Assembly (NCBI GenBank): GCA_001437625.1
Contig: LIAL01000017.1
Coordinates: 1-16,791, forward strand
DNA from: Nitrosopumilus sp. BACL13 MAG-121220-bin23
GTDB lineage: Archaea; Thermoproteota; Nitrososphaeria; Nitrososphaerales; Nitrosopumilaceae
DNA: 16,791 bases
Direction: 5' to 3'
The notes under the pieces were generated by a model. That model was not told where the DNA came from. It saw only the letters and a list, made by a program, of their open reading frames with translations, and did not search any database. The position numbers and the translations under genes are program-made. Numbering within the stretch: position 1 is the first letter of the stretch; each line of letters starts with the position of its first letter. This document shows positions 6,045 through 13,300 of the stretch, in pieces.

Positions 6045-6749
6045 CTAATCAAATTTAGTTTGAATCATATTTTGAATTTCTTTCCAATCCAAATTTTCTT
6101 TTTCTTCCCATTTTTCATAGTAAACAACATCTTTTAGATTTAATCTTGGTAACCAACCTGCACTTTCAAGATCTGGTTTATCTGCAAATTCATTAACATA
6201 ACCTAGGCATAGATATGCAACAGGAACTACATGTTCTGGTAATCCAAGAATTTCTTTTAGAATTTTATTTGAAAGAATACTTACCCAACCAAGTCCTATT
6301 CCTTCAGCTCTTGCTGATAACCATAAATTTTGGATTGCACAACATACGCTGTATATCCCTGCTTCTGGAATACTTGATCTACCTATCACAAATGGACCAA
6401 ATTTTGATGGATCATATGTAACACAAAGATTAACAGGAGATTCCAAAATGCCTTCTAACTTAAATGATAGATATTTTGATTTTTTTGGTTCTTCAACTAT
6501 CTGTGATGAACGTTTTTTCTCTTCCTCAAAAGTTTCTTTAATTTTTTTCTTAGTTTTCTGGTCTTTAATTAAAATAAAATTCCAAGGTTGAGAAAAACCT
6601 ACTGATGGAGCATGATGTGCTGCATGGAGAATTTTAGATAATTTTTCATTTTCAATTGGTTTTGATATAAAATGCGATCTAACATCCCTTCTTGAATAAA
6701 TTGCCTTGTAGAATCCCGCTTTTTCTTCATCAGTAAAATCATCTTTCAA
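6045..6749 (-). CDS. bluB: BluB-type 5,6-dimethylbenzimidazole synthase
   Basis: This 234-residue nitroreductase-fold protein closely fits BluB, which cuts reduced FMN with oxygen to make 5,6-dimethylbenzimidazole, the lower ligand of cobalamin. Seen: FYKAIYSRRDVRSHF (13-27), HHAPSVGFSQPWNF (45-58), LEGILESPVNLCVTYD (98-113), NLWLSARAEGIGLGWVSIL (141-159) and GLPEHVVPVAYLCLGYV (169-185). Asp22 and Ser157 lie where the functionally important Asp32 and Ser167 of the rhizobial enzyme would be, with the same 135-residue separation. The start is TTG at 6747-6749; a TAA lies two codons upstream and no ATG is near, so TTG is forced. The rest of the B12 pathway is not in this window. Confidence 0.9.
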   Translation of the reverse strand: MKDDFTDEEKAGFYKAIYSRRDVRSHFISKPIENEKLSKILHAAHHAPSVGFSQPWNFILIKDQKTKKKIKETFEEEKKRSSQIVEEPKKSKYLSFKLEGILESPVNLCVTYDPSKFGPFVIGRSSIPEAGIYSVCCAIQNLWLSARAEGIGLGWVSILSNKILKEILGLPEHVVPVAYLCLGYVNEFADKPDLESAGWLPRLNLKDVVYYEKWEEKENLDWKEIQNMIQTKFD

Positions 6750-6831
6750 TATTTACACTCATTTTCTCTTTTTATTCACTCTTTCTTTTGTTAAACGTTA
6801 ATAATGTCAGAACCTTGCTTTGAACTTCAAT

Positions 6832-6905
6832 GGGCCTGTAGTCTAGCTGGTTAGGATACTGCCTCGACATGGCAGTGATCATGAGTTCGAATCTCATTAG
6901 GCCCA
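6832..6905 (+). tRNA. tRNA-Val(GAC)
   Basis: The cloverleaf is complete in 74 bases: acceptor GGGCCTG/TAGGCCC (one G-U), D arm GTCT-AGCTGGTTA-GGAT, anticodon stem CTGCC/GGCAG with loop TCGACAT (6864-6870), variable loop TGATC, T arm ATGAG-TTCGAAT-CTCAT, and discriminator A at 6905. The CCA is not encoded. The anticodon GAC at 6866-6868 decodes GUC and GUU. Position 33 is C rather than the nearly universal U. No intron is present. The T-rich sequence at 6907-6920 probably ends the transcript. Confidence 0.93.
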
Positions 6906-6906
6906 C

Positions 6907-6920
6907 TTTTTCTTATTTTT
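6907..6920 (+). terminator. T-rich terminator of tRNA-Val
   Basis: Directly after the tRNA the plus strand reads tttttcttattttt, a typical archaeal U-rich termination stretch. It overlaps the last codons of the convergent LEA14-like gene. Confidence 0.45.
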
Positions 6921-7401
6921 CTGTTCTAAATTCAGTTTCAGCAACACTCCATGTACTTTGAGTGATAATTGTACCTTCAGCAATAAAATTAGTTATTTCA
7001 TTATTTATTACGGATTGATAAATTTCTGAATTTATTTCATCTTTAGTTAGAATAAATGTATTTTTTAAAGGAACTTCTGCGCCTCCAAAAATTTGTGCTC
7101 TTCCAGGTAATGCAACATCTTCTGTAGAATATTTTCCAGAACCTAATAACACATCATCACCATAGAGTTGATATTCAATTACTGGAACTACGAATGTTTT
7201 TTCACTAGAATTTTTTACAAGAAATGTAAGAGTAAATTTTGCTTCACTCTCTCCAGCTTCTCTTAATGCGATATCTGTTAATTCAACTTCAACTTGTCCA
7301 AGTGGTATATTATCTAAACTAGCATAGTAAACAATACCTGCCATTAAACCTAAACAACCAATTATTGCTGCATAAACTGTAAGTTTACTTTGAAGTGCCA
7401 T
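6913..7401 (-). CDS. Membrane-anchored LEA14-like protein
   Basis: This 162-residue protein has one N-terminal hydrophobic helix (about 9-27, TVYAAIIGCLGLMAGIVYYA) and a beta-rich domain outside the membrane. The domain carries FLVKNSSEKTFVVPVIEYQL and YGDDVLLGSG, then a C-terminal stretch ending FRTEK. The arrangement of a strand, K-N-S turn, strand, Y-x-DD and G-x-G matches the LEA14/WHy pattern and the protein at 1266-1715. Such domains are linked with desiccation and stress in other organisms, but the role in archaea is not settled. It is convergent with tRNA-Val and divergent from the CopD-like gene. No active site is visible. Confidence 0.7.
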   Translation of the reverse strand: MALQSKLTVYAAIIGCLGLMAGIVYYASLDNIPLGQVEVELTDIALREAGESEAKFTLTFLVKNSSEKTFVVPVIEYQLYGDDVLLGSGKYSTEDVALPGRAQIFGGAEVPLKNTFILTKDEINSEIYQSVINNEITNFIAEGTIITQSTWSVAETEFRTEK

Positions 7402-7481
7402 CCAGTTTTAATTACTAATCTACAAGTAAAAACGTTATCAAGATCCAAATACATAATATTTGATATAATATTTAGTATAAC

Positions 7482-7979
7482 ATGGCTGCAATAGAACAAG
7501 CAATTCTTACTTGGATTCATCTTGTTTCAGCTGCAATATGGGTTGGCGGTTCACTTTTTATTGGAATTGTATTCTCTCCACTTTTAAAAACTATGACGAC
7601 CTCTCTTCAAGAAAGAATGCAAATAATGATTAGAGTTGGAAAAAGATTTAACAAAATTGCTGTACCTGCATTACTTATTATGATGGCAACTGGCTTGTAT
7701 AATTCTCATTTAATACTTGGTAAACCAAATATTCTTTTTGAAACAAGTTATGGTCAATTTTTAATTATTAAAATTATACTTGTAATTATATTAATTATCA
7801 TATATGCAATACATGTTAGAGTAATTCGTAAAGATGTTGAAGAAAAAATTATGTCAAATCAAATGTCTGAACCTGAAATACAACAATTGAGAAAAAAAAT
7901 TATTATTCTTGGAGAAATTACTGTGGTTTTATCTTTAGTAATTCTATTTTTAGCATCTTTACTTGATGCTGGAGTTTGA
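7482..7979 (+). CDS. CopD-like four-helix membrane protein
   Basis: This 165-residue integral membrane protein has four hydrophobic helices at about 8-30, 56-77, 90-111 and 140-162. The first contains TWIHLVSAAIWVGGSLF, the hallmark of CopD and related membrane domains. Histidines at 13, 76 and 111 lie in or near helices and could bind heme or copper. CopD proteins take part in copper import or handling, and related families bind heme; which applies here cannot be decided. Start is ATG at 7482, with AT-rich TATA-like elements (cataatatt, gatataata) 15-30 bases upstream. Its last 21 bases overlap the end of the convergent rtcA gene. Confidence 0.8.
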   Translation: MAAIEQAILTWIHLVSAAIWVGGSLFIGIVFSPLLKTMTTSLQERMQIMIRVGKRFNKIAVPALLIMMATGLYNSHLILGKPNILFETSYGQFLIIKIILVIILIIIYAIHVRVIRKDVEEKIMSNQMSEPEIQQLRKKIIILGEITVVLSLVILFLASLLDAGV

Positions 7980-8981
7980 TACTCCTTGAATAATTACTTC
8001 AAAACCTTCTGAAGTTTTTCCAATTCCATATTTACAGCCTGTAATTTTTGATGTTACAAACAGATTTGTTTCTAAATGCTCTGTAATTTCTTTCACTTGA
8101 AATACTGTTTTGTTTATGCCTAAACTTGCAGGTACTACTAACATGTCTGCTAAACTTTCATCTACTCCAAGTGAATTATTAAATTTCTCAAAATCTAAAT
8201 CAAAATTTTGTTTTTTATTATCAAATAATCCATCTATCCCAATAATTGAATTTTTATCAATACTGTAAATTAATAATGATGCTCCTGAATCTAGTGCTTC
8301 CTCTTCTTTAATTTCAATTTCTACATTAAAATTGGCTTTACTAATTTTTTCTTTAATCATTTCTATTTTTTCTTTAATCACATCTATTGAAATTTTTGAA
8401 AATGTACATTTTAATTTTAAATTGTTTGTTTCTCTTTTGGAAAGTGTTAATGATTTAATTTTTGATGGATATACTTCTAATTTCACTTCTCCATTGCCTT
8501 TTGGATAATATCCTCGTTTTATTATTTCAATTGAAAATTCTATTCCCATTCTAGAATATGCTTCCTTGAGTACATACTGAGTATAATCCATTGATGGACT
8601 CCAAAGAACATCTGTGCCACCTTTAATTATTAAACTAAGTTTTTTTTGTGAAATAGATACAACCGGAATTAAAACTTGTAAAATTAAAGAAATACTTCCT
8701 GCAGTTTTAACATCTTCAATTAATTCTAAATTTTCTACATTACCTGGAACAAATTTAAGTTCTGTAGATCCTATTTTAGCTCCAATTACATCTGCTTTCG
8801 AAATTTTTTGTAAAATTTGAATCGCAGTAAGATGTTGTGCTTTTAGCCCTTCATTTTTTCTATTTTTTCTAATATTTTCTAAATGAATTGGTTGTTTTGT
8901 AATGCATGATAATGTAATTGCTGAACGTATAATTTGTCCACCACCTTCACCATGTCCTCCATTAATTTTTAAAAAATCCAT
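7959..8981 (-). CDS. rtcA: RNA 3'-terminal phosphate cyclase
   Basis: This 340-residue protein has the full length of RtcA. It converts an RNA 3'-phosphate into a 2',3'-cyclic phosphate through a covalent AMP-histidine intermediate. Seen: GGHGEGGGQIIRSAITLSC (8-26), RKNRKNEGLKAQHL (38-51), GGTDVLWSPSMDY (121-133), GYYPKGNGEV (157-166) and EHLETNLFVTSK (301-312), where His302 is the expected AMP-accepting residue. GEGGGQIxR and H-L-x-T-N are the two family signatures. It is divergent from nadM with a 61-base gap and overlaps the CopD-like gene end by 21 bases. All key residues seem intact. Confidence 0.94.
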   Translation of the reverse strand: MDFLKINGGHGEGGGQIIRSAITLSCITKQPIHLENIRKNRKNEGLKAQHLTAIQILQKISKADVIGAKIGSTELKFVPGNVENLELIEDVKTAGSISLILQVLIPVVSISQKKLSLIIKGGTDVLWSPSMDYTQYVLKEAYSRMGIEFSIEIIKRGYYPKGNGEVKLEVYPSKIKSLTLSKRETNNLKLKCTFSKISIDVIKEKIEMIKEKISKANFNVEIEIKEEEALDSGASLLIYSIDKNSIIGIDGLFDNKKQNFDLDFEKFNNSLGVDESLADMLVVPASLGINKTVFQVKEITEHLETNLFVTSKITGCKYGIGKTSEGFEVIIQGVSNSSIK

Positions 8982-9012
8982 ATTTTTTACTAGTTTGGAC
9001 TCTTTATGATAG

Positions 9013-9023
9013 TTTTTTAAAAA
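9013..9023. promoter_or_regulatory. TATA-like element between rtcA and nadM
   Basis: The near-symmetrical ttttttaaaaa is centred about 25 bases before the nadM ATG and about 37 bases before the rtcA ATG. It fits a leaderless nadM message and may also serve rtcA. Confidence 0.45.
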
Positions 9024-9042
9024 GAAATTTCCTATATTTTAT

Positions 9043-9537
9043 ATGAACGGTTTGTTGATAGGAAGATTTCAACCATTTCATTTAGGTCATCTTGAAGCAT
9101 TACAATTTGCATTATCCAAAGTAGATAACTTATGGTTGGGTTTAGGAAGTTCAAACAAATCTATTGAAAAAAGTAATCCATTTTCTGCTGAAGAAAGAAA
9201 AAAAATGATTTTATCTTCAATTGATGATTCCATGAAAAACAAAATTACAATTTATTTTATTCCTGATGTAGATAACCATGTAAAATGGATTGAAAAAATT
9301 GATACTATTGTTCCAACATTTGATATTATTTTTTCAAATGATCCATTAACTGATCATCTATATTCAAAAAGAACAGTTAAAGTAATTTCAATTCCATTTT
9401 TAAAAAGAGATCAATTATCTGGTACTAGAATTAGAGATTTAATTAAAAGCGATCAAAAATGGGATAATCTTGTTCCTTCTGGAACTAAACATTTTTTAGA
9501 ACATTTAGATGCAAAAAATAGGCTAAAAATTCTTTAA
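9043..9537 (+). CDS. nadM: Archaeal nicotinamide-nucleotide adenylyltransferase
   Basis: This 164-residue protein is a nucleotidyltransferase of the archaeal NadM type, which joins NMN and ATP to make NAD and pyrophosphate in the cytosol. GRFQPFHLGHLEAL (7-20) is the extended HxGH ATP-binding motif. SNPFSAEERKKMI (44-56) and SGTRIRDLI (126-134, the ISSTxxR-type motif) complete the signature, and WIEKI (82-86) lies in the substrate-binding part. The length matches archaeal members. The ATG at 9043 directly precedes the first strand. FAD synthetase-type relatives share HxGH, but GRFQPFHLGH plus length favours NadM. Confidence 0.93.
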   Translation: MNGLLIGRFQPFHLGHLEALQFALSKVDNLWLGLGSSNKSIEKSNPFSAEERKKMILSSIDDSMKNKITIYFIPDVDNHVKWIEKIDTIVPTFDIIFSNDPLTDHLYSKRTVKVISIPFLKRDQLSGTRIRDLIKSDQKWDNLVPSGTKHFLEHLDAKNRLKIL

Positions 9538-9547
9538 TTATAAATAA
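9538..9547 (+). promoter_or_regulatory. TATA box of the aminotransferase gene
   Basis: TTATAAATAA follows the nadM stop at once and ends 30 bases before the TTG at 9577. Initiation about 25 bases downstream would give a leader of only a few bases, so nadM and the aminotransferase gene need not share a message. Confidence 0.5.
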
Positions 9548-9576
9548 GCCTGAGTGGAACCTATTTTGAAGATATT

Positions 9577-10734
9577 TTGGAATATTTAGTAATGTTACCA
9601 GGACCTACAAATGTTCCTGAGCGTGTCACTCGATCAATGATTACTCCATCTATTAATCATAGAAGTGATGATTTTGTAAAACTTTATGAAGAATGTGTAA
9701 ATAATACAAAGAAAATTTTTGATACTGAGGGGGAAGCTGTTTGTTTATCTGCTTCAGGTACTGGTGCTGTAGAATGTTCTGTTGTAAATTTAATTAAAAA
9801 AGGTGATAAAGTAATCATACCTGTAAATGGTGAATTCAGTACTCGTTTAGCTCAATCAATAGAGTGGGCTGGAGGAGAAACAATTAGAATAGAAACTGAA
9901 GCTGGAGTTAATCCTACCTTTGATCAAGTTAAAGAAACTTTTGATAATAATAAAGATGTTAAAGCATTCTACTGTGTTTGGAATGAAACTTCTACTGGAA
10001 CTATGATAAATTACCTTGATAGAATTAAAGATCTAACTTCAAGAAATGATTCCTATTATGTTTTAGATGGAGTTTCTATTGTTGGTGGTGAAGAACTTCA
10101 CATGGATAAATGGGGAATTGATATTGCAATGACTGGTGCACAAAAAACATTTGCATGTCCACCAGGTATTTCACCAATTTGTGTTAATCCAAGAACTAGA
10201 AAATACATGGAAGCAAATCCTCCAAATACTACATACTTCAATTTACCAAGATATTTCAAATACTATGATGAAGCAAAACACACTCCATTTACTCCTGCAT
10301 TACCAATTCTTTATGCATATAGAGAAGCAATGAGAATAATGTTTGAAGAAGGATTAGAACAAAGAATTCAACGTCATAGAACATGTTCTGAGGCATTGTA
10401 TTCTGGATTATCTGCACTTGGATTGACACCATTTGCAAAAGAAGATTCACGTTCAACTGTAGTTATTGCATTAAATTATTTGGATGGATTAGAAGATAAA
10501 ATATTCCGTGAAACATTAGCTAAAAAATTCAAAATTTTGGTTGCAGGTGGATTTGGTAATCTAAAAGGTAAAGTTTTCCGAGTTGGATGTATGGGTGAAA
10601 TTAATGCATCTCATGTTATGAGATGTATTTCTGGAATTGGATCAACTTTATCCATGATGGGTTATGATACTGATTTACAAGCAGGTCTAAGGATAGCAGA
10701 TGATAAACTAAAAGCCCTTCCTAATCCTTCTTAA
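9577..10734 (+). CDS. Class V PLP aminotransferase (serine/alanine--glyoxylate type)
   Basis: This 385-residue protein has the layout of the alanine-glyoxylate/serine-pyruvate aminotransferase group. LPGPTNVPERV (7-17) and NHRSDDF (27-33) form the N-terminal signature, SGTGAVE (60-66) is the PLP phosphate loop, VLDGVSIVGG (162-171) holds Asp164 that contacts the pyridine nitrogen, and MTGAQKTFACPPG (185-197) holds the Schiff-base Lys190. It likely moves an amino group from Ser or Ala to glyoxylate, giving Gly, or the reverse. The TTG at 9577 fits the TATA spacing; an ATG at 9592 (MLPGPTN) would trim five residues. Substrate choice is not decidable from sequence. Confidence 0.9.
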   Translation: MEYLVMLPGPTNVPERVTRSMITPSINHRSDDFVKLYEECVNNTKKIFDTEGEAVCLSASGTGAVECSVVNLIKKGDKVIIPVNGEFSTRLAQSIEWAGGETIRIETEAGVNPTFDQVKETFDNNKDVKAFYCVWNETSTGTMINYLDRIKDLTSRNDSYYVLDGVSIVGGEELHMDKWGIDIAMTGAQKTFACPPGISPICVNPRTRKYMEANPPNTTYFNLPRYFKYYDEAKHTPFTPALPILYAYREAMRIMFEEGLEQRIQRHRTCSEALYSGLSALGLTPFAKEDSRSTVVIALNYLDGLEDKIFRETLAKKFKILVAGGFGNLKGKVFRVGCMGEINASHVMRCISGIGSTLSMMGYDTDLQAGLRIADDKLKALPNPS

Positions 10735-10752
10735 TTTTATTAGCGTTTAACT

Positions 10753-10759
10753 AATATAA
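10753..10759 (+). promoter_or_regulatory. TATA box of the FKBP gene
   Basis: AATATAA is centred 25 bases before the TTG start at 10781, the spacing expected for a leaderless archaeal message. Confidence 0.5.
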
Positions 10760-10780
10760 GGAAATTCTAAGACAAACCTA

Positions 10781-11518
10781 TTGACTTTTGATAAAGGTTC
10801 ATTAATTTTAGTTGATTACACTGCAAAAGTAAAAGACAGTGATGAAGTTTTTGATACTACTATTGAAGCAGATGCAAAAAAACATTCACTTCATGAAGAA
10901 AATGTTAAGTATCATCCAAAATTAGTTTCTATTGGTGAAACATCCTATCCTGTTCTAAAAGGATTTGATGAAGCACTAGCAAAAACATCTGTCGGTGATA
11001 AATTAACAGTTGAAGTTACTCCTGACAAAGGTTTTGGTGAAAGAGATTCTACAAAAGTTAGAATGATTCCTATTAGAAAATTAGGCGAAGATGCAGAAAA
11101 AGTTTCAGTAGGTGATTCAATTGAAGTTGATAATAAAAGAGGAATTATTCGTTATATTGGCTCTGGTAGAGTTCAAATGGATTTTAATCATAGATTTGCA
11201 GGAAAAACAATTCTATTTGATGTTAATGTACTAAAATCACTTGATTCTCCTAATGATAAAGTTGATGCAATTTTAAAAGAAAGACTTCCAGTAGAAGATA
11301 CAAACATTGTTTTTGATTTAAAAGATAAAGAAGCAAGTATTACAATTCCTGAAGAGATTTTACGTGCTGATGGTTTACAAATTATGAAACATTTTATCCA
11401 AATGGATATTTTCAAATTTATTAAAACTTTAGAAAAAATTAGTTTTGTTGAAACTCATGTTAACAAACAGGCTCCTGCAAAGAAACCTGAAGCAACTTCT
11501 GAACAAAAAACTGTTTAA
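10781..11518 (+). CDS. FKBP-type peptidyl-prolyl isomerase, SlyD-like with C-terminal extension
   Basis: This 245-residue cytosolic protein begins with the FKBP fold (GSLILVDYTAKVKDSDEVFDT, 6-26), continues to SIGETSYPVLKGFDEALAKTSVGDK (about 50-75, the VxxGFExAL-like motif), then TPDKGFGERD, after which an IF-type insert lies (about 90-135). DFNHRFAGKTILFDV (134-148) returns to the FKBP core. The order FKBP half, insert, FKBP half matches SlyD and archaeal FKBP26/29 chaperone-isomerases. The remaining 95 residues form a charged alpha/beta extension and a lysine/alanine tail. The TTG start is supported by a TATA box 25 bases upstream. It ends one base from the convergent egsA gene. Confidence 0.9.
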   Translation: MTFDKGSLILVDYTAKVKDSDEVFDTTIEADAKKHSLHEENVKYHPKLVSIGETSYPVLKGFDEALAKTSVGDKLTVEVTPDKGFGERDSTKVRMIPIRKLGEDAEKVSVGDSIEVDNKRGIIRYIGSGRVQMDFNHRFAGKTILFDVNVLKSLDSPNDKVDAILKERLPVEDTNIVFDLKDKEASITIPEEILRADGLQIMKHFIQMDIFKFIKTLEKISFVETHVNKQAPAKKPEATSEQKTV

Positions 11519-11519
11519 A

Positions 11520-12584
11520 CTAAATTACTTTAGTAATTTTTGCAAGATCTAATGCTGTTTTCTTAGTCATTTTAATTTCTTTTAAAATTGTGTATCGTTC
11601 TGGTCTTAACCCTTGTGCAATAATTAATGCTTCAATAATTAATACTGGTTCAATTCCAATCTCTTTTGCTGTAGTTGGTGCTCCAACATCTTTTAATGTT
11701 TTAATAATTTTTTTCCAATCTTGTCCTTGTAATTTTGCCATCATTATAGATCCAATACCACATTTTTCTCCATGAAGTCCAACACCTGGTGCAATTTTAT
11801 CAAGTGCATGTGAGAAAAGATGTTCTGCACCTGAACATGGTCTACTACTTCCTGCAATACATGATGCAACTCCTGCACTGATTAATCCCTCTACAATTAT
11901 ACGTGCATCTAGTCCTTTTTTTGCAAATTCAGCAGAATTTTCCATAACAATTTTTGCACTCATCATCGCTAAATCTGCTGCATATCTTCCATAGTATTCT
12001 TTCTTCTTTTTATGCCCTAATTGCCAATCTTTTACAGCTATAATATTTGCAATAAGATCTCCGCAACCACTAGCTAACAATTTTGCTGGTGCTTTTTTAA
12101 TTATATCAATATCCACAAAAACACCCATAGGGGCAGATGCTATGATTGAATGGGGCTTATCACTTTTTACAGAAACAAATGGACTTGCCATTCCATCATG
12201 TGATGCAGCAGTTGGTAAACTTACAAATGGTATGGATAAATTATATGAAATTAGTTTTGCAGTATCTACAGAGCGACCGCCTCCAATTCCTACAATTAAA
12301 TTTGAATTATCTTTTTTAACATCTTTTTCAATTTTTTTAATTGATTTAATCTGATTATCTATTGATGTATGCCAAACAAATTGAATTTTATTATTTTTTA
12401 ATGATTTTTCTACTTTAGTTTTTAAGACTTTTTGAACAGTTATTCCGGATATCAATGAAACTTTTTTTGGCTTATTTAATGAATTTAGAAATTTTCCAAA
12501 ATCGTCTATATTTTTTTCACCAATTTCAATAAGTCTGGGTAATTCCATTGTATGTGACTGCATGCGATCTTCATTTTTTATCAT
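11520..12584 (-). CDS. egsA: sn-glycerol-1-phosphate dehydrogenase
   Basis: This 354-residue protein is archaeal G1P dehydrogenase, which reduces dihydroxyacetone phosphate to sn-glycerol-1-phosphate, the stereospecific backbone of archaeal ether lipids. GIGGGRSVDTAKL (99-111) is the nucleotide-binding glycine loop. SLPTAASHDGMASPF (122-136) is a family signature. Asp176 in ASGCGDLIAN, His255 in SGAEHLFSHALD and His271 in LHGEKCGIG sit where the zinc ligands are expected. Length is standard. The start is ATG at 12582-12584; methionines at residues 8 and 13 are alternatives. It is divergent from psmB across a 76-base gap with a symmetrical TATA element. Confidence 0.94.
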   Translation of the reverse strand: MIKNEDRMQSHTMELPRLIEIGEKNIDDFGKFLNSLNKPKKVSLISGITVQKVLKTKVEKSLKNNKIQFVWHTSIDNQIKSIKKIEKDVKKDNSNLIVGIGGGRSVDTAKLISYNLSIPFVSLPTAASHDGMASPFVSVKSDKPHSIIASAPMGVFVDIDIIKKAPAKLLASGCGDLIANIIAVKDWQLGHKKKKEYYGRYAADLAMMSAKIVMENSAEFAKKGLDARIIVEGLISAGVASCIAGSSRPCSGAEHLFSHALDKIAPGVGLHGEKCGIGSIMMAKLQGQDWKKIIKTLKDVGAPTTAKEIGIEPVLIIEALIIAQGLRPERYTILKEIKMTKKTALDLAKITKVI

Positions 12585-12611
12585 TATTTATCATTTCAAA
12601 GGATCAAAAAG

Positions 12612-12620
12612 TTATTTAAA
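12612..12620. promoter_or_regulatory. Symmetrical TATA element between egsA and psmB
   Basis: TTATTTAAA reads as TTTAAATAA on the other strand. Its centre is about 32 bases from the egsA start and 45 from the psmB start, so it could serve either direction. For psmB it would leave a leader of about 20 bases that contains AAGGT, matching the anti-Shine-Dalgarno end of 16S rRNA. Confidence 0.45.
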
Positions 12621-12660
12621 AGGGTGACATTCCAGTTACATTATCTAAAAAGGTATTATT

Positions 12661-13293
12661 TTGTCAAACAACGTTGAAGAAAAAATTTTGCACGGGACTA
12701 CCACTGTAGGTATCAAGGCTACGGATGGCGTTGTATTATGTGCTGATATGAGGGCTAGTGCAGGATATTTTATAGCAAATAACAATACTATGAAAATTCA
12801 ACAAATTGACCTACATGCAGGTTTAACCTTGGCTGGAGGCGTTGCAGATGCACAAAATATTGTTGACATTTTACGATATCATTCTAATTTACATAGGGTT
12901 GATAAACAAAATTCAATTTCTATTCATTCTCTTGCAAGACTTTGTTCATTGATATTTCATCAAAATAGAGGATATCCGTTCATGGCTGATATTTTACTTG
13001 GTGGTTATGATACAAATGGTCCTGCTTTGTTTAATGTTGATATGTTTGGTTCTGTTGAAGAAAAATCTTATGTTACAACTGGTAGTGGATCACCAGTAGC
13101 TTATGGTTTACTTGAAGAAGAATATAGAAATGACCTCACAGTTGAAGAGGCAAAAAAAGTAGCTTTACGAGCTGTTAAAGCTGCAATTGTTAGAAACATC
13201 GGTACAGGTGATGGAATTAACATCGCAACAATGGATAAAAATGGATTCCGTCTTTTGACCGATGAACAAAAGAAAGCAGTTATTGAACTTTAG
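12661..13293 (+). CDS. psmB: Proteasome beta subunit
   Basis: This 210-residue subunit has a 12-residue propeptide ending in HG and a mature N-terminus TTTVGIK, so Thr13 becomes the nucleophile Thr1 after self-cleavage. In mature numbering Asp17 and Lys33 are present and TGSGSP lies at 128-133. The usual archaeal Asp166/Ser169 pair (RDSAS) is replaced by Asn167 and Thr170 in RNIGTGDGINI. It forms the inner rings of the 20S core particle that degrades proteins. The TTG at 12661 is preceded by AGGT at 12651-12654, a plausible ribosome-binding site. aCPSF1 follows seven bases after the stop, an arrangement seen in other archaea. The alpha subunit is elsewhere. Confidence 0.94.
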   Translation: MSNNVEEKILHGTTTVGIKATDGVVLCADMRASAGYFIANNNTMKIQQIDLHAGLTLAGGVADAQNIVDILRYHSNLHRVDKQNSISIHSLARLCSLIFHQNRGYPFMADILLGGYDTNGPALFNVDMFGSVEEKSYVTTGSGSPVAYGLLEEEYRNDLTVEEAKKVALRAVKAAIVRNIGTGDGINIATMDKNGFRLLTDEQKKAVIEL

Positions 13294-13300
13294 TGATTTA

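Noticed and set aside
13262..13300. Longer aCPSF1 start that overlaps psmB
   Set aside because: It would use 13 codons mostly within psmB; ATG 13301 has a possible ribosome-binding GTGAT and better spacing. Not fully excluded.
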